Below are positions 21,570 through 29,763 of a stretch of DNA of 38,368 nt, in pieces; within the stretch, counting starts at the first letter, position 1, and each line of letters starts with the position of its first letter. Position numbers and translations under genes: made by a program. Under the pieces are notes generated by a model, which was not told the origin of the DNA, searched no databases, and saw only the letters and a program-made list of their open reading frames with translations. The stretch covers positions 1-38,368 of IMG/VR virus record IMGVR_UViG_3300025695_000763; one strand, written 5' to 3'. This DNA comes from a virus.

Positions 21570-21940
21570 TGGAATCTTTTAAAGAACGTTATTTTGGTGA
21601 ATACGAAGGGTCTATGGTTCCGCTTGAATCTCCTATGATCGAACTCGATGAAGAGAAAGAGCCTGAACTTAATAAACCAAAAAGAAACTCTGGCGAGGGT
21701 AAGAAATATGTGGTTTATGTAAGGGATCCGAAAACAGGTAATGTTAAAAAGATATATTTCGGCGACGTTAAAGGCGGTCTTACTTCAAAGATTAATGACA
21801 AAGAAGCAGCAAAGAACTTTGCCTCTCGTCATAACTGCGACATGAAGAAAGATAAAATGTCTCCAGGATACTGGGCTTGTCGTTTACCAAAATATGCAAA
21901 AGAATTGGGATTGAAAGGTGGCGGAAATTTCTTCTGGTAG
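21569..21940 (+). CDS. DUF5872-like protein with tag-like N-terminus
   Basis: A 123-residue protein starting MESFKERYFGEYEG. The core KKYVVYVRDPKTGNVKKIYFGD, then KEAAKNFASRHNCD and PGYWACRLPKYAKELGL, matches the DUF5872-type domain seen in marine phages (VKDPKTGNVKKV...FRARHNCD...YWSCR). Two cysteines and two histidines could bind metal. The function is unknown; its co-occurrence with head-core-like proteins suggests a virion role. The end overlaps the next gene by 23 bp. Confidence 0.7.
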   Translation: MESFKERYFGEYEGSMVPLESPMIELDEEKEPELNKPKRNSGEGKKYVVYVRDPKTGNVKKIYFGDVKGGLTSKINDKEAAKNFASRHNCDMKKDKMSPGYWACRLPKYAKELGLKGGGNFFW

Positions 21941-22187
21941 ACCTTATGTAGATAATGGTGATATCAGAGAATTTGATGTTACCTTATCGCAAGAAGAATA
22001 TGTTTGGCACAGGGACTTCGGGGATAGGAAGATTGAAATCCTATCTGGTCAAGGATGGCAATTACAATACGAAGGGTGTTTACCTACACTACTGCAAGAA
22101 GGTCGTTGTTACTTTATACCCGATATGGAATATCATCGGCTTATAAAAGGTGAGTCTGATCTAATAATAAAAATGTATAAATACTAA
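21918..22187 (+). CDS. Small cupin-like protein
   Basis: An 89-residue protein with a GTG start at 21918 (GGGA about 8 bases upstream). The pattern YVWHRDFGDRKIEILSGQGWQLQ...LLQEGRCYFIPDMEYHRLIKG resembles a single cupin barrel. H and D in WHRD and the histidine in YHRLIKG are candidate metal ligands. Small cupins of this type recur in T4-like marine phages without known function. No ATG is available without truncating the conserved N-terminal strand. Confidence 0.65.
   Translation: MAEISSGRPYVDNGDIREFDVTLSQEEYVWHRDFGDRKIEILSGQGWQLQYEGCLPTLLQEGRCYFIPDMEYHRLIKGESDLIIKMYKY
22176..22183 (+). promoter_or_regulatory. Candidate late promoter box
   Basis: TATAAATA, overlapping the end of the cupin gene and 26 bases before the 22210 gene. 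Confidence 0.45.
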
Positions 22188-22209
22188 CAACTAAATTTAT
22201 GGGGCTGGC

Positions 22210-22494
22210 ATGAAAGAATCCAACAACCAAGACGATCGATTGAACCGAATCGAAGGTAAGATCGACAAGTTATCCGACGCTATGATAAGTCTAGCAAGAG
22301 CCGAGGAAAGGCAGATTGCCTTTGAGCAAAAGCAAGCTAACTTATACGATAGGTTTTTAAAACTAGTCGATAGAGTCGAAGATACCGAGAAGCTAACTCG
22401 CGAAAACGCACATACAATAAACATTTTAAATAGGATCACATACGTGGTTGTAGTTGCCTTAGTCGGCTCAATAGTAAAACTATTCATAGGATAA
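22210..22494 (+). CDS. Coiled-coil protein with C-terminal membrane anchor
   Basis: A 94-residue protein: a heptad-rich helix (about residues 8-70, DDRLNRIEGKIDKLSDAMISLA onwards) followed by one hydrophobic segment (ITYVVVVALVGSIVKLFIG). This layout matches XhlA/haemolysin-type phage membrane proteins, some of which aid lysis, but the similarity is architectural only. It lies five bases before the next gene and follows a late promoter box. It could also be a virion or membrane-remodelling protein. Confidence 0.6.
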   Translation: MKESNNQDDRLNRIEGKIDKLSDAMISLARAEERQIAFEQKQANLYDRFLKLVDRVEDTEKLTRENAHTINILNRITYVVVVALVGSIVKLFIG

Positions 22495-22498
22495 GCAA

Positions 22499-23248
22499 AT
22501 GAACGATAAACAAATCACCCAAGCAATCGCTTCTGCGTATGCATCAATGTACCAGCCTAAAGAAGAGCCAGCTCAAGAAGTTGTTGAAGAAGCTCCAGAA
22601 GTCGAACAGCCTTCACAAGACTTAGAAGAATCACTAAGTGGTACTATCAATAAGAAGTTGAGTAAAGATAAGAAAGACCAAGAAGATGCCAAGGCTAAAG
22701 TAAAAGCTAAAGGTGGTGTTATCGGTAAGAAAGGTTCTGGCGTTTCTATGAAAGAAGAAGAACTTGACGAAGCCACTAAAACATTCAAATCCCTTGAAGA
22801 TTGGTTAATGGCTGTACTTGCTATCCCAGGAGCATCTGTTTCTAAGATGGGGAATAACCTTAGAGCAAACGGTTTAGGTCGTACTCAATCAGCTACGTTT
22901 GAATTGAAGAAAGGTCGCGGATCTTTATTAGAAGCTAAACTTGACCCAGTAGGTAAAGAAGATGGCGATATCGACAACGACGGCGATACGGACGAATCTG
23001 ATAAGTATCTTGCTAAACGCCGTAAGACTATCTCTAAAGCTCTAGAAAAGAAAAAGGCTAAGACCGAAGCAAAGGAAGAATGCCCTAAATGTGAAGGCGA
23101 AGGCTGCGATCATTGCGAAGGCAAAGGATACCACGAATCTTGCGGTTCTAAGAAAAAGACTATGTCTGAAGTAGAACAGCCACGAGCTAAAGGCGAGAAA
23201 GACTTTAAAGATAAGCACGTTATCAAGAAGACCGTCGAAGGTGAGTAA
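22499..23248 (+). CDS. Prohead-core-like protein with EF-hand-like and DnaJ-like motifs
   Basis: A 249-residue acidic, low-complexity protein. The N-terminus is helical and rich in Glu/Pro. Near residues 150-170 is LDPVGKEDGDIDNDGDTDES followed by DKYLAKRRK, a Ca-binding dockerin/EF-hand-like loop that recurs in core or structural proteins of marine T4-like phages. Near 195-222, CPKCEGEGCDHCEGKGYHESC is a single DnaJ-type zinc-binding CxxCxGxG unit. The mixed composition and the MKEEELDEATK segment fit a proteolytically processed head scaffold or internal protein. The function is inferred from these features only. Confidence 0.6.
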   Translation: MNDKQITQAIASAYASMYQPKEEPAQEVVEEAPEVEQPSQDLEESLSGTINKKLSKDKKDQEDAKAKVKAKGGVIGKKGSGVSMKEEELDEATKTFKSLEDWLMAVLAIPGASVSKMGNNLRANGLGRTQSATFELKKGRGSLLEAKLDPVGKEDGDIDNDGDTDESDKYLAKRRKTISKALEKKKAKTEAKEECPKCEGEGCDHCEGKGYHESCGSKKKTMSEVEQPRAKGEKDFKDKHVIKKTVEGE

Positions 23249-23268
23249 TAAATACTATTAGATAAATA
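23247..23268 (+). promoter_or_regulatory. Two NATAAATA late-type boxes
   Basis: AATAAATA 23247-23254 and GATAAATA 23261-23268 precede the 23286 gene by 17-38 bases. They match the relaxed NATAAATA form known for T4-like phages of marine hosts. Weak evidence alone. Confidence 0.35.
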
Positions 23269-23285
23269 ATCTATATGGTATTGAA

Positions 23286-23651
23286 ATGAACTTTGATGAA
23301 CTGACTGAAGATAACTTTCTGTTATTCGCAGCTAAAAACTATGACAACCCGCAATGTGAATCCTCTGATGAGTTCTATAATGACCTTCAGAGGTTCAAGT
23401 ATTTAAAGCGGTTATTTAAAAGATATACAGTTAATCAAGACTTACAGGAACGGTTGATATTAAACCATATAATCGTCCTATATAACTTGTTTGGAATTAA
23501 AGGCTGTAATCGAATGATATTCTTTAAAATGGAAGAGGAATACTGGTCTGCTCTAAAGACCTTTCTAGTATTCCTTAACTATCTACCAGAATCCGATAAA
23601 GTCGAAGTTCCACTGGATCCGACTATAATTAAAGTACTGAGGGAAATATGA
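23286..23651 (+). CDS. Conserved T4-like marine phage protein (MNFDELTEDNF family)
   Basis: A 121-residue helical protein. The opening MNFDELTEDNFLLFAAKNYDNPQC followed by RFKYLKRLFKRY, LILNHIIVLYNLFG and LKTFLVFLNYLPE is strongly conserved among marine T4-like phages, always small and of unknown role. Its neighbours there are usually structural or late genes, as here. Its stop overlaps the next start (ATGA), so it is translationally coupled to the 23648 gene. Confidence 0.75.
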   Translation: MNFDELTEDNFLLFAAKNYDNPQCESSDEFYNDLQRFKYLKRLFKRYTVNQDLQERLILNHIIVLYNLFGIKGCNRMIFFKMEEEYWSALKTFLVFLNYLPESDKVEVPLDPTIIKVLREI

Positions 23652-24220
23652 GTATTACCAGAACCGCAGACCTAATCTATACATTCCGTTTCTTGCGTCT
23701 GTTGACTAAGAAGTGGACTGATATGCCAGCATATGAGATGGGTATTATCGACGACGAAGGCAATCCTCTTAAAAAATCTTCTCAGCTGAAAGGTAACGAA
23801 GAAAAGGGTGCGTATACTATGTTCCACCGTTTGGTGTTCAAGTTACGTCGATTGCTTCAAAAGTTGCCTTTCGGTAAGACTGCGTTCGCTTCTTATGCCG
23901 CAGCATTATTCTTAATTAAAGAAAACTCCGACCTTTCTGACTCTGACGTTCAAATGGTAATGGAAACATTACTAGACGAACAAGGCGTCCAGTTAAACGA
24001 ATCTGTACAAGAAGATTTAGCTCCTGGGGTTTATACAGTAGTTTCTGAAGAGATTATCCTACCTTCAACTGGAATGTCTATTGGCGCAAAAGGCTCGGAA
24101 GTTGTACTAGATGTTGGTTCTACTCCAGTAGATACTATCCTAGGCGAGAATGTATATAAAGTATATCACAAAGCAACTTCACAATACGTATTTGTAGGAC
24201 AAGGAGAATTAACCAAATGA
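23648..24220 (+). CDS. Conserved T4-like marine phage structural-region protein
   Basis: A 190-residue protein beginning MSITRTADLIYTFRFLRLL, with YTMFHRLVFKLRRLLQKLPFGKTAFASYAAALFLIKE in the first domain, and a beta-rich C-terminal part (from about 120: GVYTVVSEEIILPSTG onward). The N-terminal block is familiar from marine T4-like phage proteins adjacent to the 23286 family. No enzymatic motif is visible. It is linked by 4-bp overlaps at both ends to its neighbours, indicating one translational unit. Confidence 0.7.
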   Translation: MSITRTADLIYTFRFLRLLTKKWTDMPAYEMGIIDDEGNPLKKSSQLKGNEEKGAYTMFHRLVFKLRRLLQKLPFGKTAFASYAAALFLIKENSDLSDSDVQMVMETLLDEQGVQLNESVQEDLAPGVYTVVSEEIILPSTGMSIGAKGSEVVLDVGSTPVDTILGENVYKVYHKATSQYVFVGQGELTK

Positions 24221-24480
24221 TCGCAAACAATATAGGTTCTGGTGCTGTAGACGTATCGCCTTCGTATAAAATGTTTGACGTACCAGGAGATGTATTCCGT
24301 AAGTTTGAAACCGGAAGAAATAAGTTTGAGCGCTGGTCGAAATATCTAGACCTAACTCAAGAAGAACAAAAAGCTATATATGATTACGCACAGAAGAAGC
24401 CAAAGAACACTATCGTTTTGAGGGATTCTACAACTGGAGCTATGCGTGCGATTCGTCGCAAGTCCGCAAACAAACTGTAA
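24217..24480 (+). CDS. Small conserved phage protein (87 aa)
   Basis: An 87-residue protein with a central helical segment (VFRKFETGRNKFERWSKYL, then TQEEQKAIYDYAQKKPKN) and a basic C-terminus (MRAIRRKSANKL). Starts inside the stop of the previous gene (ATGA) and ends 15 bases before the spanin-like pair. No family motif is recognised; the position after two conserved structural-region proteins suggests a late virion or assembly role. Confidence 0.6.
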   Translation: MIANNIGSGAVDVSPSYKMFDVPGDVFRKFETGRNKFERWSKYLDLTQEEQKAIYDYAQKKPKNTIVLRDSTTGAMRAIRRKSANKL

Positions 24481-24495
24481 TCATAAAGGTATATT

Positions 24496-24990
24496 ATGGG
24501 AATATTTTCCGCAATCAAGGCTCTCGCAGCTTTGGTTATTGTCGTTATTATCGCAGGGGGTTTATACTATGTATCTAACCTCCAAGCCGACCTCGCAGTA
24601 GCGAAGAATAATCAAGAGAAACTTCAAGAATCAATTCAAACGCAACAGGCAGTTATAACTGCAGCAAAGCAAGATTCTGAAGCAATCCGAAAAGCAAATT
24701 CAGAGTTACTTGATAAAGTACAAGATCAACAAAAGCAACTATCAACCCTCCAAGACAAGTTTAATCAAAGCGCAAACGGCGACCCAAGAGACTTTGGATT
24801 TATCGCTTCTCGCAAACCTAGACTAATCGAAAAGCTAATCAACCGTGGCACTGCTAATGCTATGCGTTGTTTACAAATCGCATCTGGCTCACCGCTGACA
24901 GAAAAAGAACTCGCTGCTACTACTAAGTCGCAAGCCAATTCTGAATGTCCAGAATTAGCAAACCCAAACTACATTAAGGTGACGCCATGA
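24496..24990 (+). CDS. Inner-membrane spanin-like protein (Rz-type)
   Basis: A 164-residue protein with one N-terminal transmembrane helix (about residues 8-28) and a long periplasmic coiled coil rich in Gln/Lys (about 30-92), then a globular end with two cysteines (MRCLQIAS, SECPEL). The layout is that of the inner-membrane component of a two-protein spanin, which fuses inner and outer membranes in the last step of lysis. Its stop overlaps the lipoprotein start (ATGA), the usual arrangement for Rz/Rz1-type pairs. The call is by architecture and pairing. Confidence 0.7.
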   Translation: MGIFSAIKALAALVIVVIIAGGLYYVSNLQADLAVAKNNQEKLQESIQTQQAVITAAKQDSEAIRKANSELLDKVQDQQKQLSTLQDKFNQSANGDPRDFGFIASRKPRLIEKLINRGTANAMRCLQIASGSPLTEKELAATTKSQANSECPELANPNYIKVTP

Positions 24991-25361
24991 AACTACTAAT
25001 CCCTGCTGCTATTGCTCTATCTGTTACAGGATGCTCTATATTCGACTTCAGCCGAGAAGAAGTTGAACCGATAAAAGTAATATCCAAACCAGTAGAACGC
25101 ACCCCACTAGTCCTACCAGACTTACTACCTCTAGACACATTAGACGTCAAGTGGATAGTTATCACTCCAGACAACGCAGAATCCGTATTCGCGAAACTCC
25201 AAAAAGAAGGTACAGACCTCGTTCTGTTCGGTTTGACCGACGGTGGCTATGAGAGATTATCTATAAACATGGCCAAGATCCGAAACTATATAGATAACCA
25301 GCGTGTCATTATAATCAAATATCGGGAATACTATGAACCGAAAAAAGAAGAAAATAATTAA
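24987..25361 (+). CDS. Outer-membrane lipoprotein, spanin-like (Rz1-type)
   Basis: A 124-residue protein with a lipoprotein signal peptide: a hydrophobic stretch ending in the lipobox SVTGC (C16). The mature part has a Pro-rich stretch (PVERTPLVLPDLLPLD), then VKWIVITPDNAESVFAKLQKEG and a C-terminal helix NMAKIRNYIDNQRVIIIKYREYYE. The latter pattern is common in marine phage lipoproteins found beside lysis genes. It probably interacts with the protein encoded just upstream. Followed by promoter P9. Confidence 0.75.
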   Translation: MKLLIPAAIALSVTGCSIFDFSREEVEPIKVISKPVERTPLVLPDLLPLDTLDVKWIVITPDNAESVFAKLQKEGTDLVLFGLTDGGYERLSINMAKIRNYIDNQRVIIIKYREYYEPKKEENN

Positions 25362-25370
25362 AACTTTTCC

Positions 25371-25399
25371 TTTACTAATGAAGAAAACCATAGTATAAT
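25371..25399 (+). promoter_or_regulatory. Sigma70-like promoter P9 (nrd operon)
   Basis: TTTACT 25371-25376, 17 bp, TATAAT 25394-25399, 30 bases before nrdA. Confidence 0.8.
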
Positions 25400-25428
25400 A
25401 CCCTCCTTAACTAAAGTTGGAGTAATAA

Positions 25429-27723
25429 ATGAATAAACCAATTAACGTAATAAAGCGTGACGGATCGACTGAGCTCTTTCAGTTAGACAAGATCCACCGA
25501 GTCCTAGAATGGGCTACTGAAGAGATAAATGGCGTATCTATTTCAGAAATTGAATTGAAAGCCAACATCCAGCTATACGATAAGATCCCAGCGTCAGACA
25601 TCCACGACCTGTTGATCAAGTCTGCCGCAGAACTAATATCAGAACATACACCGAACTATCAGTATGTTGCCGCAAATCTTGTTAACTATAAACTTCGTAA
25701 AGAAGTATATGGTCAATATGAACCTACGGAATTTATACAGATAGTTAAGAATAACGTCGAAGAAGGCGTGTATGATGGTAAGGTCTTTGACTACTATACT
25801 GAAGAAGAATTACAGCAGCTGGGATCGTACATCAAACACGAACGAGACTCTAAGTTTACGTTCGTTGCTATGGAACAGTTCCGTGGTAAGTACTTGGTAC
25901 AAGATAGAAGTACTGGTAAAATCTTTGAAACTCCGCAGGTTCTTTACATGATGGTTGCGGCGACTTTATTCTCGCAGTACCCAACTGAAACCAGAATCAA
26001 ATATGTTAAGGAATTTTATGATGCAATATCGCTATTCTATATCTCGTTACCTACCCCGATCATGGCAGGCGTTCGGACTTCCACACGACAATTCAGTTCA
26101 TGCGTCCTTATTGAATCTGGCGACTCTCTGGACTCAATTAATAGTACATCAACTTCAGTAGTTCGATACATATCTAAGAAAGCAGGTATTGGTATTGGCG
26201 CTGGTGCTATTCGTGCAGTTGGTTCTCGTATCGGCGATGGTTCTGTAGTACATACTGGATTGATTCCGTTCCTTAAATTGTTCCAAGCATCAGTCAAGTC
26301 TTGTTCTCAAGGTGGCGTTCGTGGCGGTGCTGCTACGGTATACTTACCAGCATGGCACTTAGAATTTGAAGACTTAATCGTACTCAAGAACAATAAAGGT
26401 ACTGAAGAAAATCGTGTGCGTCATATGGATTATGCGTTCCAGTTTAATAAGACTATGTACGAACGTCTACTGACAGGCGGTAACATTACTCTATTCAGCC
26501 CTGACGATGTTCCTGACTTATATGAAGCATTCTATTCAGACCAAGTTAAGTTCAAAGAGTTATACGAGAAATACGAGCGTAAGACTTCTATCCGTAAGAA
26601 AGTCATACCAGCTATGGAACTGTTTACAGCGTTTATTACTGAACGTAAGGATACAGGACGTATTTACCTACAGAACGTTGATCACGCTAACGAACACGGT
26701 TCTTTCGTACCAGAAGAAGCGCCGATTCGTCAGTCAAACCTTTGCGCTGAAATCGATCTACCTACCAAACCTCTATCTTCTGCGGACGATGAAGAAGGCG
26801 AAATCAGCCTATGTACTCTAGCTGCAATTAACTGGGGTTTAGTTGAGGATCCTTCTGACTTTGAAAAGTATTGTGACCTTGCTGTACGTGCTTTGGATGA
26901 GTTGTTAGATTATCAAGACTATCCAGTTGTAGCTGCATACCGTTCTACTATGGATCGTAGACCTCTTGGCGTTGGTATTATCAACTTTGCGTATTTCCTA
27001 GCGAAGCGTGGGTTAAAGTATAACGACGATGCCTTAGCAACTATCGATGAGTTTGCCGAAGCTTGGAGTTATTACTTAATTAAGACTTCTGCCGACCTTG
27101 CTATTGAAAAGGGTGCTTGCTTAAAAACTAGTCAGACTAAATACAGCTACGGTATAACTCCGAATATGACATACAAGAGCGATGTTGATGACTTAGTTAA
27201 ACCGCAAAACCGTATGGATTGGAAGGCTCTACGTAATCAATTGATACAAAGCGGTATTCGTAACTCTACTCTAATGGCTTTGATGCCTGCAGAGACTTCG
27301 GCTCAGATATCTAACTCGACTAACGGTATTGAACCACCTCGAGCTTTGGTTAGTTATAAACAGTCTAAAGACGGAGTTATGGCTCAGGTCGTTCCAGGTA
27401 TTCACCACTTGAAGAACAAGTACGATTTACTATGGGATCAAGAGTCGCCGGAAGGTTACTTGAAAGTCTGTGCGGTATTACAGAAGTATATCGACCAAGG
27501 CATCTCTGTTAACACTAGTTATAACCCAGAACACTTTGAAGACTCTAAGGTGCCAATGTCTCAGTTAATTAAAGATATTATCACTTTCTATAAGTTCGGT
27601 GGGAAACAATTATACTATAATAACACATTCGATGGTGCGGGCGAATACAAAGACCCTGACGACTTGCCGGAATTAGATCAAGTCGATGCGGATGAAGAAG
27701 ATTGCGAAAGCTGTAAAATCTAG
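25429..27723 (+). CDS. nrdA: Ribonucleotide reductase alpha subunit (class Ia), NrdA
   Basis: Predicted 764-residue catalytic subunit that reduces ribonucleoside diphosphates to deoxyribonucleotides for phage DNA synthesis. Landmarks are an N-terminal ATP-cone (INVIKRDGSTELFQLDKI), the first redox cysteine in QFSSCVLIE, and the active-site loop QSNLCAEI with N, C and E in the expected order. ISLCTLAAINWG carries the second redox cysteine, and the tail CESCKI is the CxxC that is re-reduced by glutaredoxin. GGAG precedes ATG 25429 in the P9 leader. The operon continues into nrdB and a glutaredoxin. Confidence 0.97.
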   Translation: MNKPINVIKRDGSTELFQLDKIHRVLEWATEEINGVSISEIELKANIQLYDKIPASDIHDLLIKSAAELISEHTPNYQYVAANLVNYKLRKEVYGQYEPTEFIQIVKNNVEEGVYDGKVFDYYTEEELQQLGSYIKHERDSKFTFVAMEQFRGKYLVQDRSTGKIFETPQVLYMMVAATLFSQYPTETRIKYVKEFYDAISLFYISLPTPIMAGVRTSTRQFSSCVLIESGDSLDSINSTSTSVVRYISKKAGIGIGAGAIRAVGSRIGDGSVVHTGLIPFLKLFQASVKSCSQGGVRGGAATVYLPAWHLEFEDLIVLKNNKGTEENRVRHMDYAFQFNKTMYERLLTGGNITLFSPDDVPDLYEAFYSDQVKFKELYEKYERKTSIRKKVIPAMELFTAFITERKDTGRIYLQNVDHANEHGSFVPEEAPIRQSNLCAEIDLPTKPLSSADDEEGEISLCTLAAINWGLVEDPSDFEKYCDLAVRALDELLDYQDYPVVAAYRSTMDRRPLGVGIINFAYFLAKRGLKYNDDALATIDEFAEAWSYYLIKTSADLAIEKGACLKTSQTKYSYGITPNMTYKSDVDDLVKPQNRMDWKALRNQLIQSGIRNSTLMALMPAETSAQISNSTNGIEPPRALVSYKQSKDGVMAQVVPGIHHLKNKYDLLWDQESPEGYLKVCAVLQKYIDQGISVNTSYNPEHFEDSKVPMSQLIKDIITFYKFGGKQLYYNNTFDGAGEYKDPDDLPELDQVDADEEDCESCKI

Positions 27724-27731
27724 GGAAAATA

Positions 27732-28853
27732 ATGTCAGTATTTAAGAAAAGGGAGAAATCCCATTTAGATAGTAATATGTTCTTTGACGAGTCGGTCGAC
27801 ATTGCTCGATATGACTCGGTAAAGTACAGTCAGTATGAGAAACTGACAGATAAGATGCTAGGTTTCTTTTGGCGACCAGAAGAAGTCGATGTATCAAAAG
27901 ACCGTAAAGACTTTTCCGAATTAACAGATAACGAAAAGCATATATTTACTTCTAACCTAAAGCGACAGATTCTTCTAGATTCTGTTCAGGGGAGATCGCC
28001 TAATTTGGCGTTCCTTCCCCACACTTCGCTGCCTGAGTTAGAAGTGTTGGTCGAGACTTGGTCGTTCTTTGAAACTATCCACTCTCGTTCGTATACTCAT
28101 ATTATCCGTAATGTATATTCTAACCCAACTTTGGTATTTGATACATTAACGGATTCTAAAGAGATTACGGATTGTGCCGAAGATATATCTAAGTACTATG
28201 ACGACTTTATCGAGTATGCAGGTTGGTATCAATTACTGGGCGAAGGCAGGCATATGGTCAACAGTAAAGTAGTTGAGATTAACGAATACGATTTAAAGAA
28301 AAAGTTATGGTTATGTATAAACAGCGTTAATATATTAGAAGGCGTTCGTTTCTACGTATCATTTGCTTGTTCTTGGGCTTTTGCTGAGTTGAAGAAAATG
28401 GAAGGTAATGCCAAGATCATTAAGTTCATTGCTCGCGATGAGAATACTCACTTAGCAGCTTCTCAGCAGATTATTAAGAACCTAGTGAAAGAGGACGCAG
28501 ACTTCATTAAGATACAAGAAGAATGCGATGAGCAAGTAAAGGCTATGTTTGTAGATGCCGTAGAACAAGAAAAAGCTTGGGCTAAGTACCTATTCAAAGA
28601 CGGTTCTATGATCGGTCTTAATGAAAAGTTACTGGCTGACTATGTAGAATGGATTGCGTCTAAGCGTATGAAGTCTATTGGTCTACAATGCCCATACCAA
28701 GTATCAAAATCAAACCCTCTACCGTGGACTGAAAAGTGGATCGGCGGTGGTAATGTACAAGTAGCACCGCAAGAAACTGAGATTAGTTCTTATGTAATCG
28801 GTGGTGTAAAACAAGACGTAAACGAAGACACACTAAAAGGATTATCTCTATGA
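27732..28853 (+). CDS. nrdB: Ribonucleotide reductase beta subunit, NrdB
   Basis: A 373-residue diiron/tyrosyl-radical subunit paired with NrdA. The segment LLDSVQGRSPNLAFLPHTSLPELEV, given in parts, and ETWSFFETIHSRSYTHI contains the iron-ligand Glu/His residues and the radical tyrosine in SRSYTH. A second ligand set is in ARDENTHL near 235. The length matches class Ia proteins. It begins eight bases after nrdA and ends in a 4-bp overlap with the glutaredoxin gene. Confidence 0.97.
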   Translation: MSVFKKREKSHLDSNMFFDESVDIARYDSVKYSQYEKLTDKMLGFFWRPEEVDVSKDRKDFSELTDNEKHIFTSNLKRQILLDSVQGRSPNLAFLPHTSLPELEVLVETWSFFETIHSRSYTHIIRNVYSNPTLVFDTLTDSKEITDCAEDISKYYDDFIEYAGWYQLLGEGRHMVNSKVVEINEYDLKKKLWLCINSVNILEGVRFYVSFACSWAFAELKKMEGNAKIIKFIARDENTHLAASQQIIKNLVKEDADFIKIQEECDEQVKAMFVDAVEQEKAWAKYLFKDGSMIGLNEKLLADYVEWIASKRMKSIGLQCPYQVSKSNPLPWTEKWIGGGNVQVAPQETEISSYVIGGVKQDVNEDTLKGLSL

Positions 28854-29110
28854 TTAGAATCTACTCAAAAGAAGCATGTAAATACTGCGCAATGGCAAAA
28901 GAGTTAGCAGCCAGCGCTGAAATTGAATACGAAGAAATGACAGTTGGACCTACAGCTAACCATGACATCGACCGTATTGACTTTATGAATCAATTCCAAA
29001 CTGTTCGTTCATTACCTTTGATATTAAAGGTTAATGCCGAAGGTGAGATCACCGAAACGATCGGCGGTTATACTGAGTTCAAAGAAAAAGTCGACTCGGA
29101 CGCTTTATAA
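28850..29110 (+). CDS. Glutaredoxin, probable NrdA/NrdB electron donor
   Basis: An 86-residue thioredoxin-fold protein with the redox motif CKYCAMAK (C11-x-x-C14), SLPLILKV carrying the cis-proline, and GGYTEFKEKV near the end. Its position at the end of the nrd operon implies it reduces the C-terminal cysteines of the reductase, as T4 NrdC does. Start overlaps the nrdB stop (ATGA) and the stop overlaps the next start. Confidence 0.92.
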   Translation: MIRIYSKEACKYCAMAKELAASAEIEYEEMTVGPTANHDIDRIDFMNQFQTVRSLPLILKVNAEGEITETIGGYTEFKEKVDSDAL

Positions 29111-29256
29111 TGGAGTGCTTCAACTGCGGACTCGAATTCGAGGTTGAACATGAGTACTCGTATGAAAGGGATGGTATTGAAGTTAACTACTGCCCTTTCT
29201 GCGGGGAAGAAATGGAAAAAGAAAGACCGTTACAAGTATTTGACGAAGAGGATTAG
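29110..29256 (+). CDS. Small zinc-ribbon-like protein (48 aa)
   Basis: A 48-residue acidic protein with two CxxC pairs: CFNC at residues 3-6 and CPFC at about 29-32, spaced like a minimal zinc ribbon. It starts on the last base of the glutaredoxin stop (TAATGG). Small zinc ribbons are frequent in T4-like phages; partners unknown. The 40 bases after it hold an inverted repeat (GTCGAC twice, 29257-29262 and 29289-29294). Confidence 0.65.
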   Translation: MECFNCGLEFEVEHEYSYERDGIEVNYCPFCGEEMEKERPLQVFDEED

Positions 29257-29296
29257 GTCGACTATATATTAGCAAATAAGCAATTAATGTCGACCT

Positions 29297-29734
29297 ATGA
29301 ATTGGATATATGAAGATAAGCCATACGAACCTGAAGAGTTAGATCCGAAAGTTTTGTATGGCTTTGTTTATGAAATCGAAGACCTCGATAACGGAATGAA
29401 GTATATCGGTAAGAAGCTGTTCTGGCGATCAAAAGTACTACCAGTAACAAAAACAAGAAAGCGTAGGAAAAGACTCAAGGTAGAATCTGACTGGCGGGAT
29501 TACTATGGCTCGTCTGAAGTACTCACCGAAGAAGTTAAGTCTAGAGGAAAGGAACGGTTCAAACGAACTATCCTAAGACTATGCGCTACGAAAGCCGAAT
29601 GTTCTTACTTTGAAGCTAAGTGGCAGTTCGAAAGGGACGTGTTACTTCGTGAAGACTACTATAATGGATGGGTATCAGTTAGGGTAAGAAAAAGTCATTT
29701 AAAAGCTTTACTTCTTGAAGAAAGTAGGGTATAA
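29297..29734 (+). CDS. GIY-YIG endonuclease-like protein
   Basis: A 145-residue protein. The N-terminal part VYEIEDLDNGMKYIGKKLFWR has the spacing of a GIY-YIG core with the first motif degraded (FVYEI for GIY) and YIG intact. A basic stretch (KTRKRRKRLK) and DWRDYYGSS follow. The family of such proteins in phages includes putative free-standing or segregation-type endonucleases; R and E catalytic residues could be present in the WRDYYGS and YFEAKWQFE segments, but this is not certain. Its stop lies within the -10 box of promoter P10. Confidence 0.65.
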   Translation: MNWIYEDKPYEPEELDPKVLYGFVYEIEDLDNGMKYIGKKLFWRSKVLPVTKTRKRRKRLKVESDWRDYYGSSEVLTEEVKSRGKERFKRTILRLCATKAECSYFEAKWQFERDVLLREDYYNGWVSVRVRKSHLKALLLEESRV

Positions 29735-29735
29735 T
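29707..29735 (+). promoter_or_regulatory. Sigma70-like promoter P10 (rnh)
   Basis: TTTACT 29707-29712, 17 bp, TATAAT 29730-29735, with dyads in the spacer (TACTT/AAGTA) and across the -10 box (AGGGT/ACCCT). Overlaps the end of the GIY-YIG-like gene. Confidence 0.8.
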
Positions 29736-29763
29736 ACCCTTGAATTGATAATTGGAGATTATA

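Noticed and set aside
29257-29294. GTCGAC repeated on both sides of a 26-base AT-rich stretch, considered as an attachment or recombination site.
   Set aside because: The repeats are only 6 bp and palindromic, and no integrase is visible; a chance restriction-site-like match is as likely.
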